From: Ursus arctos
Taxonomy: Eukaryota > Chordata > Mammalia > Carnivora > Ursidae
DNA length: 64,000 nt
Direction of reading: 5' to 3'
Assembly: GCF_023065955.2 (NCBI RefSeq)
Contig: NW_026622897.1
Coordinates: forward strand, 5,585,001 to 5,649,000
The first letter of the stretch is position 1; the number at the start of each line of letters is the position of its first letter. Of this stretch, positions 12,601 through 25,300 are shown in pieces. Under the pieces are notes generated by a model, which was not told where the DNA came from, made no database searches, and saw only the letters and a program-made list of their open reading frames with translations. Made by a program: the position numbers and the translations under genes.

Positions 12601-13125
12601 ATGCTTTAACACTATAAATACTGTTTTGCAGCCAACAATTCCCACTTAGCATTCTATTAAGAATGCTGTGCTATATCGGTATTTTCTTATCATTGTATCT
12701 CTGTTCCATAGTATATGTACCTAGTCCCTTATTGTTGGATATGGGAGTTTTTGTTCATTTTTCACAACCATAATGTTGAAACGCACATAGTTCAAACCTA
12801 GCACTCATGGTTAATTCCTCAGGATAAATTTCCTTGAGGTGGGATTGCTGAGCCAAAGGACATACATGTTTTAGTGACTTATGAAATATATCACCAAATT
12901 GCGGTGGAGAAAGGTTATACCAAATTTTTCTCCAACCAGCAGATCCCATATGAGGGCCAGTTTCCCCATGCCCTTGCCAACATGACTTATTATTGTTCTC
13001 ATTAATCTTTGATAATCTGATATCTAATAAGCACCATAAAAACGTTTTTTTTCCATTAAAAAATGTTCAGTTACCAGACAGGTTGACTACTATTCCATTT
13101 GTTAATTAAATATGTGTTTTTTATG
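12601..13125 (-). mobile_element. old L1M fragment (reverse)
   Basis: Antisense L1M landmarks are present: 'aggataaatttccttgaggtgggattgctgagccaaagg', 'gaaaggttataccaaatttttctccaaccagcag', and 'cccatgcccttgccaacatg'. Highly diverged. Confidence 0.8.
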
Positions 13126-14010
13126 ACTTATCTGCTCAACGCCTTTGCTTATTATTTTAACCCTGGTGTCACTGAAAATATCAGTTCTCTGAAGCTCAAG
13201 GCAAAGGACCCAAAGGATGGCAGCATGCGCAACTGCTGGTATTTGCTTCAGAGTGTAGCTCACACGGGTCCCTGTGTTGTCAAGCAGGGGCTCCGACTGG
13301 CTGCTACAACATGGCACACAGCAGAGCTGATGTCTCCAAAGCACAGAATTTCCTTGGTTGTTTGCCTCCCGTTACTCCTGCCACTATTCAGGTTGTGGTG
13401 GTAAACACAAAGAGAGGTACAATGTGGCCCCAGGACACAGACACTATTGTCACAGACGCTCTCCAGCGCTATCTTCATCTTTTCCCAGCCAACGGCCCCA
13501 GACTGGCTTGGCTGCATAGAATCACCATCTGAGCGTGTGGGAGGACAGATGATGGGGACAGTCAGATGATGGGTTCTGATTCCTTTGTTACTTGGGCTGA
13601 TCAAGTAACATGTATGTGTCTCTTCTTCCTCATCTGTAAAACTCAGTTCTTTATCAGCAGACCCCCAGCTTACCCATGTGGATTGTTACCCATTGTCCCC
13701 TCACTTAGTCCTGGGAGCTAACCATTCCAACTCCTGGCCATACTCTCTGGCCTTTCCCCGAGTTGCTCTTCTGCTTGTTTGCCTTCCCTTCCTTATTCTT
13801 TGTCCCATGACCTAGCTCAGTGCTAGCACTTCACTGAAGGACTGCAAAATATTTTTTGAGTGAAAAATAAAATGAATTCAATTCAACTATAATGAGCACC
13901 TGCATTTGTAAAGACACTGGGAATATACTCGGAAACGTAAGCTCTAACAGTAGGAAAGTATATACAAAAGAGCCGTGTTATAACACAGGACACATCAGAT
14001 GCTTGAAGGA
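13126..14010. other. intronic sequence, possible L2 relic at 13620-13870
   Basis: No gene is seen. The part from about 13620 ('cttcctcatctgtaaaact') to 13870 looks like degraded MIR/L2 3' sequence. The rest is unassigned. Open frames up to 114 codons on either strand lack motifs. Confidence 0.4.
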
Positions 14011-14022
14011 AAAACAGTCTCA

Positions 14023-14222
14023 GGGTGCCCGGGCGGCTCAGTCAGTTCAACAACTGGCTCTTGGTTTTGGCCTCAGGTCATGATCTTGGGGGTCCTGGTA
14101 TGGAGCCCCGCATCAGGCTTCATGCTCAGCGGCGGGTCTGCTTTGGGGTTCTCTTCCTCTGCCCCTCCCCACACACTCTCTCTCTCTCAAAAATAAATAA
14201 ATCTTTACAACAAAACAAAAAC
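14023..14222 (+). mobile_element. CAN-SINE (forward)
   Basis: Head 'ggtgcccgggcggctcagtcagttcaac', CT-rich block with (CT)n, tail AAAAATAAATAAATC then ACAAAACAAAAAC. The flanking sequence 'aaaa(ac)cagtctc' is imperfectly duplicated at 14010-14021 and about 14217-14231. Confidence 0.9.
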
Positions 14223-14239
14223 CCAGTCTCTCTACTCAC

Positions 14240-14980
14240 ACTTCCGACACAAACTGCCCAGAGTTAGTGCAGACTCCACAGGTTAAGGGCTCAGTCCCTC
14301 AAGACTTGACCTCACTTCAGACACTATCTCCAACCCAGGCTCCTAGTACTTCTGACTGACCGCCCAAGGGCCGCTCTTGGGGTTTGATCATTTGCTGGAA
14401 CAGCTCACAGAACACAGGTAAATAGTTTACCTACTATTGCCAAAGTATTACAAAGGACATTTATAAACGATACGAATGAACAGCCAGATGAAGAAACGCA
14501 CAGGACAAGGTCCGGAAGCGTCCTGAGCACAGGAGGTTCTGTGCAGTGGGGGGTTTTCCCCCCTCCCCGCCTGTGGATGCACTCCTGTTCACCACCCCAG
14601 AAGCTCTCTGAACTTCGTGGTTTACCCAGTCTTATAGAGGCTTCATTATGTAGGCACCATTGTTTAAATCATTAGCCATTGTTGGTTAAGTTAATTTCCA
14701 GTCCCCACCCCTCCTCACCCCTCCCTGGAGGTCAGGGGGTGGGGCTAAAAGTTCCAATCCTCTAATCACGGGACTGGTTCCTCTGACTCCAACTCCCAGG
14801 AGTCCTAGACTCAGATATGGTGGAAAGCACCATATTACGAATAACAAAAGACACTCCTCCCACCTCTACCACTCAGAAAATTTCAAGGGTTTTAGAAGCT
14901 CGGTGGTGCCAGGAACCAGAGACAAAGATCAAATATATATATTTCTTATTATGTCACAATCATATAATAAAAAACGAAGA
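14240..14980 (-). mobile_element. old LTR, ERVL/MLT2-like (reverse), broken relic
   Basis: I recognise a mammalian LTR consensus pattern in reverse: 'ggtttgatcatttgctggaacagctcacagaac', 'aacagccagatgaag', 'ccagaagctctctgaac', 'aggcttcattatgtaggca', 'ggaggtcagggggtggggc', and the end 'gacaaagatcaaatatatatatttctta', which reversed would be the LTR start. No internal viral genes accompany it, so it is a solo LTR or fragment. The family name is tentative. Confidence 0.6.
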
Positions 14981-17600
14981 CTCTTGCTCTGGGATCATAA
15001 AGAAGAATATGATTAGTTCTGGGTTAGGGCTGGGAAAGCATTCACAAAGATGATCTCAGAGGAGAGACAGAAACATACTTGCTGGAGTATACTGGAGTAT
15101 ATAAACCCCATTATGGCAGAGTCCAAATCTGCCACTGTTTCTCACGAGTGATGCTCTTTCTTCAGTGAATGATCAAATGATTTGGAAAATAGATTGTGAG
15201 GGTGTGTGTGTGTAGGAAGGGGGCATAGCTGAAGACCATAACTGGCAGAGAGTAATTGGAGCAAAGGAAGTAGGAGTGAAGAAGCAGGTTTTGCTTGTTT
15301 TTGTTTTGTTTCAGTGTTCATAGAAGTTTTTATTTGGTGGCCTTCCATCAAGAGAAATCATCCAAGCTTACTTATGGAGGTCAATCATTATCTATTAATA
15401 TTTTCTATATAATACTGTCCTATGTCACTGGGCTATAAGAATTCCAGAAACTCTGAAATGCTCTCAATTCCTTGTTAGAAACACACAGGAGATGGTTCAA
15501 TACTCAGATCATGCAGGCCTTCTGGAGGCGTCCTATGCTCTCATATCAAGACCAGGACTTGGAAGGGAAGTCAAAGATTTCTTCTTGTGGCTTCATGCCT
15601 GTCACTCGAACCAACCCACTGGGTGGCTGCTCCCTGATTCAGCAGATCCACCTAAAAGCTAGAGATAGGGAGAAAGGGACCGCATAACCCTTTAGCACAT
15701 AATTAACTTCTATTTTATCAGAAATGATTTTGTGCTTCTCTAGTTACCATTCAGAATAATAAAAATAAAAATAATATGTAAATGGTTAAGCTAAATCTCA
15801 TTCTCCATGTGCAAGTTTAAAAAACTATTTTTAGAAATTTTTGCTAAAAAAAAAAATTAGTGAACTTATAGCAGAAGTAACTGAAGGTGAAGAGATTCCC
15901 GGGGAAGGGGGGAGGGAGGAAGGCAGGGTTGAGGAACACCCTCCCAAGCCAGCAGTTACACGCAATAAACAAACACTAGCCCTATTCTTTAGGACTTTAG
16001 TTCCCAGTACTGAAACAGCCTTTCTGAAGTGAAGATTTGTGTCTAACTGCTCGTTAAAGTTCACAAAGTGTGTTATGTAGAATTGGAACAATGGAGGCGT
16101 TAACAAGCCATAATTGGGAGTCCTTCTCCCCATTCACCTCTAACCAGCCTTCAAGGCCAGTCTCTTTACAAACACTCTCCTCATTTCAGCTCCCATCCGT
16201 CTTTCTCTCACTCCAAAATCCTACTGTCTGGACCACCCATGAGGTACTTAGTCATGTGCAGCATAGTATTTAAATTTTCATGCCCTGTCTGCCCAAAGAG
16301 ATTGCCAATTTCTTGGGTTCTACATTTTACATTTATCATACCAGACTGCATAAATCATACAAATAGCAGGTCCTCAAAATATTGTCAAGTATCTCTTATT
16401 TGAATGAAATGGAAACATCACTAATCTTGATCCCCAAAGATGCTGAGATTTAAGTAAACTCCCATCATGATAAACTTGGAAAGAGTCATCTTTTTCCTTT
16501 CTCGTCATGCCTGTTGATGATACCATTCTCAGCCTTGTTGCTTTGAACCTAGAGATGTACGTTCAATATATTCTAGCACATTCTGGAATATCAGGCCAAA
16601 TGACCTGCCCAGGCTTCATTCTGGCGCACGGCAGCTTACCTGGTCGGTGTTGGGCAGCACAAGGTAGAATGATGGCTTTGTCTCTCTTAGTGACTTTGGA
16701 CAAGCTTCGAAACCAAGATCCCCAGTGCCCTAGGCTGGTGGAGAGGGCACAGTGAAGACAGGGGACTCCCCACTTGCTGAAGCTGAAACGCGTCTGCCGA
16801 CCCCGCACGGAGAGCAGGGTACTGCCGAAAAGTCAACTTGCTGCTACTTCACCAAGGGAAACAGACACTTGAGGTGTCTTGGGGTTCTTTTGTTTTTTTC
16901 GGTTTTTGGGTTTTGTATTTTTTGGGGGTTTTTTTGGAGGGGAGGAGGGTATTTCAATGACCAGTCAGCCTGAATTCTTTTTGCTTGGAATGGGAGGGCA
17001 CTGAAGCTCCTGACAGAAGCCCAAAGTGACAGGCAGGAAATGAAAGCATTCACGGTCTCCTCTGGCTGCTTGGATCCCCGCTGGCCGGCAGGCTGCTTGC
17101 CTCTGCGTGCCAGGGAGCTGGTTCCTGGGGGCCAGTCAGTCCCTCTTCACCCGCCAGGTGGCTGCTGGCAGCTTGGACGCACAAGTCCTTTACCAGGCCA
17201 TCTGGAGCCAGAGAACACGCTCCAGGCTCCCTTGCCAGAACTCTGCTTCGGATTCTGCCTACTTCTCCCTTCACCTCCCCTCCTGGTCACAGGCTTCAGA
17301 CCTGACCTTCCTTGCTGAGACAGAAAGTACCTCATGAGATAAAGCACCTCCATGTTTCAAAGCCGGTGAAGGAACTGGTGGCCTTTAGGATTCAGATCTA
17401 TCACCTACCCTGGATTCCCAGAGCGTAGAGTCCACCGGAATTCACCAGTTTCAGTGTGAACAGTGACCAAATGCCAAAAGCTCCTGAAAGCCAGAAACCT
17501 GGGTTCCCATGAACTCACCTTTCTCCCTTCTCCAGCCTGTCAGCCCCAAGTGCAGCTAATTTAACTTTCCAAATATTTCCTGAGCCTTTCCCCTTCTTTT
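14981..17600. other. unique intronic sequence, no gene recognised
   Basis: Contains a T/G-rich low-complexity run at 16888-16950 and moderately GC-rich DNA from 16980 on. Open frames up to 100 codons have no recognisable motif. Confidence 0.4.
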
Positions 17601-17739
17601 CATCCCTAGTCAGGACTCTTAAACATAGGTCTTCTAACCCCGGCGTCACCTCCGCCACAGGTGCCACTCTGGGGCTCCAGACACCCCCGGGGCTCCCCAG
17701 GGACTCCTGCCAGTCACAGGCTCTCGCTGTGTATTCCAG

Positions 17740-18110
17740 TAATCCCACTACTGCCGATGCCTGCGACTCCCCAGGGTCCTCCCCATCTCTGGGCCATCCC
17801 TAGTGCTGTCCGCCCCATGTGGGTTGCCCTTCCCACTTTTATTCACCCCACACCCCATCTAACTCAATTCAGGCCTCATCTTCTCCAGCAAAGTCTTCCC
17901 TGAGACCTCACCTGGGGTGAAATGAGCTCTGTGTCCCTGTGCGTAGCTGGCTTATTGTCTGCCATGGTACAGCTAATACGCTGTTTTCCGATCCCTCCCG
18001 GTCGCTGACGACTGAGACTGCGGAGGGTATTCTGTATTTCCGGTACTAACAGGATCTCGCGGTTCATAACGGGATCTCGCGTGTATCTGCTAAATAAATG
18101 AGCGCCTCTC
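17740..18110 (+). mobile_element. probable L2 3' region (forward)
   Basis: 'caaagtcttccctgagacctcacc', followed by a short gap and an end 'ctgctaaataaatgagcg', resembles the L2 3' end. It is diverged and partial. Confidence 0.5.
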
Positions 18111-21100
18111 AACAGGAGTGTTGTTGAATCCATGATAGAGAAAAAAATCTCTCCTACGGGGCTGGGGCTCTCACCCTAGAGAGGGACACAGAGGTACCCA
18201 ACTTCTGACCCTACCAGTGCTGCGAGGAGGGTCCTGAGACAGAGACAGGCTCCAAAGACAGACGCCTTCATGCTGTAAGCGGAGGAGCTCGTCCCAGCAG
18301 GCAGCTCTAGGAGAGACGTGAAACTGAGGTGCTACTCCCAACACTTACTGTTGATGGCTGACCCACCTGCAGTAAAAACGTCCTGCCGACTACCGCGTCC
18401 CAGGAAGGCAGGTGGACCCACGCTGAAGGAGAAGGGGGGACCTGGCCACCTCCCCAAGAGACCCAGGGCCCTGGAGGTGAGGAAGCTTCCGTCTTTACGG
18501 CTCCGGCCTGTGAGTGGCCCAGAGCGCCTCAGAGATGAAGCTCAGATGAGCCAAGAGCAGAAAAGCATGTTTATCACTTTAATGCTATCATTGCTCCGAA
18601 GCACTGTTTGGAAATTGTGCCATTTACAACACTAGTTGGTCAGTTCTTAGACACATGCAAAATGTTTTTAATAAAAAGTTACATTTATGTATCTTTTTGT
18701 TCCCGTGAACTCTCTTTAAGGATCTGTAAGGCCCTGAACAAGGTGTGAAAAGTTACCACATGGAAGAAACGAGAAACAGCTGGGCAGAGTCTGGAGCCAG
18801 AGCCCGGCAGAACCAGGGTACAAAATGCTAGGTAGAGCAGGTGAGGGTGGGGTCCGGTGTGGCTTTGAAGGTGGAGACAGCTACCCTGGAGGGAATATGT
18901 TACTCATACGCCTTTTAAAGAACTGTGCCTGGATGGCAGGGGCAAGGCAATTAAACTGCTGTGGACAGACATGACCTAATTTATTGGCCTTTCCAGTTGT
19001 CTTCTGTGGAGCCGCTGCTACCATAACCTGCAAATAAGGATGCGTCTTGATGGGATGAGGGGGGTTGCTGAGAACAGGGGAGAAAATGATGTCCTTAGGG
19101 AGGGAGAGGCACCAGGAAGCAGACAAGGGGGAGAGAGAGAGAGAGAGAGCGGGAGGGTGGCCGGAGCCTCCCTGATATACTGCCTACCCCAACCACGGGG
19201 AAGGCCATTGTCAGAAACCACCCCAGCGAAGCGCCAGCACATTGCCTACTCGGAGCCGTGAAGCTCCTCTATCCAGACCGAGGGGACAGCTTTCAGGAAG
19301 CAGAGTTTTCACATGGCCTCTGCTCACCCTGATCGGGAGCCTTGAAGTGCGAGCCCACGTGCAAATGCACGGTGATTCAGGCAGCAACTGAGACCTACCC
19401 TCAAACAGGCATGGTCCAAAGCATAATTTTTATATACCTTGCTGGGATCTGGAAGAAAGGAAGAAAACCACATGTCAAATACACGACAGCCTTTAAAAAA
19501 AAAAAAAAAAGGCTGTTAAAAATTCTGCAATTTAAAAGCCTACAAATGAAAGGAAAAACCTGGGTCACCATCTGAACTCTGACCCGATTTAAATAAAAAC
19601 ACTGGCTGTTCAGGGGATTTCATATAGGCCCACAGGTGGTCCTCAGGCCATCTGGGAGCGTCTGACGATTCTGTCTCCAGAGCCCCCTGGCCTCACTGCC
19701 ACTGCAGTCTGTATCTCATCAGCATCCCCAGAACGTTCCTGCGTCTCACGTGGCTGGCAGGCGTGTTTGGTGTGGCTGCAGGGGTGGGGCAGATGGAGAT
19801 CTTGGGGGCCCTCCATCTGACCCCCATGCTGCCATTGCTATGATCTCTGCTCACATGTTCTCTCAACTGTTATTTAACTCCCTCAAAGCTAAGGTATTAA
19901 CTGCCCTCGAACCTCCACTTTTCCACCCATCTCCATCGTCCCACGCCACCCACAGAGCCACAGACCACGTGGCACAAGAGCCTCGGGGGACCGTCAGAGT
20001 CCCACACCCACCCCTGGACATTACTCTGGTCTTGAGACTCTTTGAGAAAAGAGAGAAATAAGGATAATAAAATTTGGGGAAAGTAGGGATAATCATATTC
20101 GTTCTACCTTAAAGGACATTTAAGGGGCTCAGCTGAACACAGTAGGCTTTAAAGTGCTGTGTATATTTAAGTCAAGTATTCCTGTATAATCACAGAGTCG
20201 CACAGAGACGTACGTAACTCCTTCCTCTCGCTTCTGGCCAATTTGTACCAAAATCAGGCTGCTTTTCCCTTTCAGAAACTCATCGGGCTTCCACGTTGCT
20301 TTCCTTGGCTATTCCCTCCTCCTTCCTCACACTGAACACACCACCAGGAGCCGACATGAAGAGCCTGTTACTAGAGCAAAGCGGCAGGTTCACAAGAACA
20401 GCCTCTAAGCCGCTTGTGGATGTTACAGGACCTGTTTGTGTAGAACCCACACTTAGTGGGCAGTAAAACAAAACAAAACAACAAAAAGTAAAAAGGAATT
20501 CTTCCTGTTGCCAGACTCAACAGCTCCAGGGACAGAAGGTCCCTTTGATCCTACCGAGCAATTTTAAAGTGGGAAAGCACTAGAAACAAGGTTTATTACT
20601 TCTGCGTCGGGCTCAGCCCTCTCAGTTGTCCTCTGCTAGGACTGCAGGCCTTCTCCTCCCAAACCACAAGGTTTCCCGAAAATCACACTCCCTCAACTTG
20701 TGCAATGGAGAGGAGTGTAGGGAAGATGTGTGCGCCAGGCGGAGTCAGGGCCCCATGCTCGGCCGTTGGGCCACGATCCCTCACTTCACATTGAAAAAAT
20801 GCCCGCGCCCAGCCTGATCGCAGACCAATGAAGCCAGAATGTCAGGGCGGGGCCTGACCTCGGTAGTTTGAAGAGTTCCCCAGGTAGCTGTCATTTCAGC
20901 CAGGTTTGAGAACTTCTGTCTTAGCAGAGGCTGCAGGCCAAGGCCCGTCATCACAGAAGCCAAGAAGATAGCAAGTATCTTAGTGCCCAGGTAGGCTCAC
21001 AGAGAAAGGAAGGCCCTTTCACCTGCCACACCCACACGCTATCACTTTCAGCCGAACTAGATGGTCTAGGGCCCCTGCTCAGGACGCCCGGCGCTACACG

Positions 21101-22527
21101 TTCCCCCAGGAGGTGCTGCAGATTGGATGCCTGACCCCAGGGCAGTCTGTCCAGCCGACATGCATCATGTGACCCGGCATGCTGGTCCTGAGCATAAGGA
21201 TCTGCACCGGAGAATTCGAGAAGCAGCAGTCAGTCCAAGAGTCAAGGGCACCCTGGGAGGAAGAGAGTGTGGCCGGTCCCTGGAGCAGTCTTGGATCCCC
21301 GAGTCCTTCAAATTCCAGTTTCAGTCCACACATAAGCTTTCTGCAAAGCCCACTCTACTTTAGGTGCCCTGAGTAACACTCTTCCTTCCTACCCAAAGAC
21401 CCTGAGGCACAGGAGCGTGATGGAGACTGAGTAGGGCCTAGGAAGAACACCCAGAAAGGCAGGGAGCAGAACAGAGCAACTCCCCAAAGGTGCAGAAGCC
21501 AAAGAAACTGTAAAAGAACAAAGAATGGGCATGGACAGTAGTCCAGGATAACACGAAGGAAAATGCATAAGACTCATTTGGCAGGAAGCAGAGCTTTAGC
21601 AATGTGAGCCTGGGCAGTGAGAAAATGCAGGCTCTACAGGACGACAGAAGAGGACAACAGGAATGGGAGAGTAAAGAACAAGGGGCTGTCCTTCCCCTGC
21701 TCTGCTTCATGCTGCTGGGAGATGACCTCTGCAAGCTTCGTCTCCAGGCTCTAACTACTCGTCAGCTGCTTCCAGCTGGCTTCAGCCAGACACTGGCAGG
21801 AGACTGGAGGGTGAGAAGGAGAAAGGCAGGGTATTCTCCTTCTCCCTCTGCCTCATGCAAAACTTCTGGCAGTGATTGCCTCCCCCACGGCTCCAAATCC
21901 CCAGACAGGCCTGCCATGCTTGGTTGCAGTTTCTCTTGGGGGATCCTCGCCAAGGCCTGGATAACACCACCTGCTCCCTTTTCCTCTCCAACCAGCGGTG
22001 CGCCAGAGCTGGCTTGTACTGACTCACAAGGGCAGATGGTTAAATACTCGGAATTTTGCAAGCTGGTTGTTAAACTATTGCTGGCGTGAAATTGGCCAAT
22101 GCTGCAAATCAAGGCTTTTTCTCCAGGGGAGCCAGTTACCAGCAAACACTGTCTCCAGGCTTCCTGATGGGGCCAGTCTCCGGCTGCCTCACTGTCCCCC
22201 TGATTGGTTTCTCTGCCTCTTTTCATGATGGAACCAATTCACTGCACTACATTCTATTTTAAATAAGGAGTAGTTTCTGTTTTCCTGGTGGGACCCTGAT
22301 TAATGTGCAGACAGTGATCTAAAGAGCTTTACCAGCTCCCCCGAGAGCAGTAAACATTAAATTCACAACATGCGAAGTTTTAATTTTGTTTGCTCGTTTG
22401 TCTAGTAATCCCATTAATCACTTATCCTTGTGATTAATTTTTAAAGCAAATTACTTTTGTGACAAATTAAAAACTTATGCCACCCAAACAGGCTATTGGT
22501 TTGACTATCAAAAGAACCAGATCGAAG
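18111..22527. other. 4.4 kb unique, moderately GC-rich intronic sequence, no gene recognised
   Basis: Holds a (GA)n run at 19130-19149, a poly(A) run at about 19496-19510 and an ACAAAAC-rich run at 20467-20485. Overlapping open frames of 161 (plus, 21604-22089) and 154 codons (minus, 21762-22226) contradict each other and show no domain. The segment 21995-22320 has the look of an ancient interspersed repeat, but I cannot name it. Confidence 0.4.
19130..19149. repeat. (GA)n microsatellite
   Basis: Perfect GA dinucleotide run in otherwise purine-rich DNA. Confidence 0.9.
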
Positions 22528-22538
22528 AGACAACCAGG

Positions 22539-22745
22539 GGATGCCTGGGTGGGTCAGTCAGTTAAGCGTCTTGCCTTTGGCTCACGTCATGTTCCCAGGA
22601 GCCTGGGATCAAGTCCCCCATCAGGCTCCTTGCTCAGCAGGGAGCTTGCTTCTCCCTCTGCCCCTTCCCCTGCTCATGCGCTCTCTTCTCTCTCTCTGTC
22701 TCTCTCTTTGACAAATAAATAAATAAAATCTTAAAAAAAAAAAAA
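22539..22745 (+). mobile_element. CAN-SINE, TSD 22528-22538 / 22746-22756
   Basis: Head 'atgcctgggtgggtcagtcagttaagcgtc', CT-rich block, AATAAATAAAATC tail and A14. Exact 11-bp duplication (agacaaccagg). Confidence 0.95.
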
Positions 22746-22756
22746 AGACAACCAGG

Positions 22757-23275
22757 TCACGTGATGTAGATCTCACAATGAATGGTCTACCCTGGGTGGG
22801 GTCTGCCACCTGGCCTAGGAAATGGGAAGATGAAGGACGTGCAACATGACCCATTACTTCTATGTACTAATATATGTGCAAAATCACACTTATCTGTACA
22901 AAACCCTTGTCCCTACAACTTCCTTCTTAGTTTCATGATTGTGGATGCCGTCGCATTTGCCTCACCAACACTCTGTCGCTGTTACTGTTTGTTTGTTCCC
23001 GGTCCTTTTGCTAAAAGGAATAATCAAAGGCCTTAAAAGCAGATGGAGATAAATGGTACCAGGACAATTTGCTAGCCATTTGGGGGGAAAAATCAATTCA
23101 TATAATTATCCTACTTTAAAAATAAAATGTATACTGGATCATTAAAAAGTTAGTTTTTAAAAAAGATTTTAAAAGGTAGAGGTGAGATATTGACCTAATC
23201 TCTAGATGGGAGAACTTTCTAATCTTAAAAAGAAAACTTTTTAAAAACTAGGTACACTTCGTTATATAAAAACGG
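22757..23275. other. unique intronic sequence
   Basis: AT-rich towards the right; no repeat or gene identified. Confidence 0.4.
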
Positions 23276-23462
23276 AGGGGCGCCTGGGTGGTGCAGTCAT
23301 TTGAGCTTCAGACTTTTGGTTTCGGCTCAGGGCATGGTCTCTGGGTTGTGAGATCGAGCCCCGCATTAGACCCTGTGCTCAGTGTGGAGTCTGCTTGAGA
23401 TTCTCTCTCCCTCCCTCTTGTGTTCTCTCTCTCTCAAATACATAAACAAATCTTAAAAAAAG
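23276..23462 (+). mobile_element. CAN-SINE (forward)
   Basis: Head 'gggcgcctgggtggtgcagtcatttgagc', a short CT block and the tail 'aaatacataaacaaatcttaaaaaaa'. Confidence 0.92.
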
Positions 23463-24129
23463 ATCCCTTCTGCTTTCGGATAAATAGAAGTTAAGTGCAA
23501 ACTGAAAACTGGGAAATACATTTGTAATAAATGGGACAAAAGTCAATCTCCTTAATAGAAAAACATATAAATCAGTAAGAAAAAACCACACTGAGATTTG
23601 ATGTCAGACGGTGTTGGTTGCCTTCTAGAATCGATTCCCCCCAATTACTCTCCTTTCTGGTTTTGCTGTGGGCAGCAAAATGTTCAGGTTCAGGGGAGGG
23701 ATCACAATTGGTCTAAGCCTAACATCTGAATTCCACTTCTTGATTTCTCAATTCCCTTGCAGTGAGGGTGGCCTTACGACCTGGTTCTGGTCAATGATAC
23801 ATAAGGAGGAATTGGCTGGGATCAGCATCCGGAAAAGCTTTTACTTCCAGGGTAAAGGACAAGTAGAATTGGCACTACCACATCCCCTTCTTCCTGTCTT
23901 GTAGGAGTGTAATGTTCAGAGCAGTTGCAGCCATTTTGTGTTGCAAGACACCATCCTGATATCTTAAACCACTAAACCAGCTAGTGCTTGTCTACTTCCA
24001 GATACCCTATTATGTCAGAAAAGTTTATCCTCAATTCGTTAAAGCCATGGTTAGATCTGTTATGTATGACAAGAGGGATTCTGAATACAAATCCTGAAAT
24101 AAAAATGGGCAGATATGAACAGACAATTC
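23463..24129. other. unique intronic sequence
   Basis: No gene. The part 23720-24010 may be an old retroposon ('ggcagtgagggtggccttac...'), not identified. Confidence 0.35.
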
Positions 24130-25300
24130 ATAAATCATGAAACGTAAATGAGTCGTAAACATACAAAAAAAAGTTCAAGTTCATTATGACCAGTGCTAGA
24201 TATTAAGTCAAGTTAATTTTTTTTTCCTATAAAATTAGCAAAGATTTTTTAAAAATAGTAATAGCATCCAGTGCTGAGAGGGTATGGTAAAATACCCGCA
24301 CTGCTATTCAAGGTGAAATCTGGTAGAACATTTTTTGGAAAGTAATTTGGTAACAGGTAATAAGAATTTAGAAACTATATTATAAACTAAGGATTCTATT
24401 TTGTGGAATTTACCCTAGGGAGACAATTTAAATTGAATTAAGGATGTAATCATGAAGGTTTGTTACAGTGTTATGTAATAAAGCAATAGGAAACAAGAAA
24501 GAAAAAATCATAGTGGCTAAAATATTACAATAATTAAATTCTAAAATATACATAGTAGAATAGCACACAGTCACAAAAATAACGTTGACTGTGAGTCTTT
24601 AATTTCAAGGAGTTACTTTTATGTTAGATGTTACATAAATAAACAAAAATACACACAGTATAGGGGCCCCTGGCTGGCTCAGGCAGTAGAGCATGTGACT
24701 CTCAATCTCGGGGTTATGAGTTCAAGCCCCACGTTGGGCATGGACCCTGCTTAAAGAAAAAAAGAATCTTAAAAAAAATATGCATGGTATGGTCACAACT
24801 GTATAAAGTCAATGTGGGTGAAAACGTTTCTATGACTCCTAGAAATTTAAATATAGAATTACCCAATATCACAGTAATTCCACACCTGGGTATATACCCC
24901 CAAAGAATTGCAAACAGGTACTCTAATCCTTGTAGATTTATGTTCACAATAACACTATTCCCAACAGCCAAAAAGTGGAAACAACCTAAATTTTAATCAA
25001 CAGAGGAATGGCTAGACAAATTGTGGTATATACATCCAATGGAATGTATATTCATTCAGTTATTAAAAAGCACAAAGTACAGATAAATGCTACAAGGTGA
25101 ATCAACCTTGAAAACATTACCCTAACTAAAGAGACACGAAAAGTTACGTATCGGATGATTCCATTTACATGAAATGTCCAGAATAGGTAAATCCATAAAG
25201 ACAGAAAGCAGTTACCAGTACCTGGGGTGGAGTGGGGGTAAGAGGGTCAGAAATGAAGAATAACTAATGGGTTTTATTTTGGGTGATGAAGACATTTCTG
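24130..25300 (+). mobile_element. old L1M 3' region (forward), interrupted by a SINE
   Basis: Sense L1 features are present: 'aaagtaatttggtaac', 'ccctagggagacaatt', 'taattccacacctgggtatatacccccaa', 'aatggctagacaaattgtggtatata', 'catgaaatgtccagaataggtaaatcc'. It stops in the 3' UTR ('gggtgatgaagacatttctgg') without its terminal part. Confidence 0.8.
24662..24779 (+). mobile_element. CAN-SINE, short older type, inside the L1M
   Basis: 'ggcccctggctggctcaggcagtagagcatgtgactc' head and 'gttatgagttcaagccccacgttgggc', then an A-rich tail. It lacks the CT-rich block. Confidence 0.9.

Noticed and set aside
21604..22226. 161-codon plus and 154-codon minus frames
   Set aside because: Both strands are open over the same bases, with no recognisable domain, no homologue I know and no splice context.
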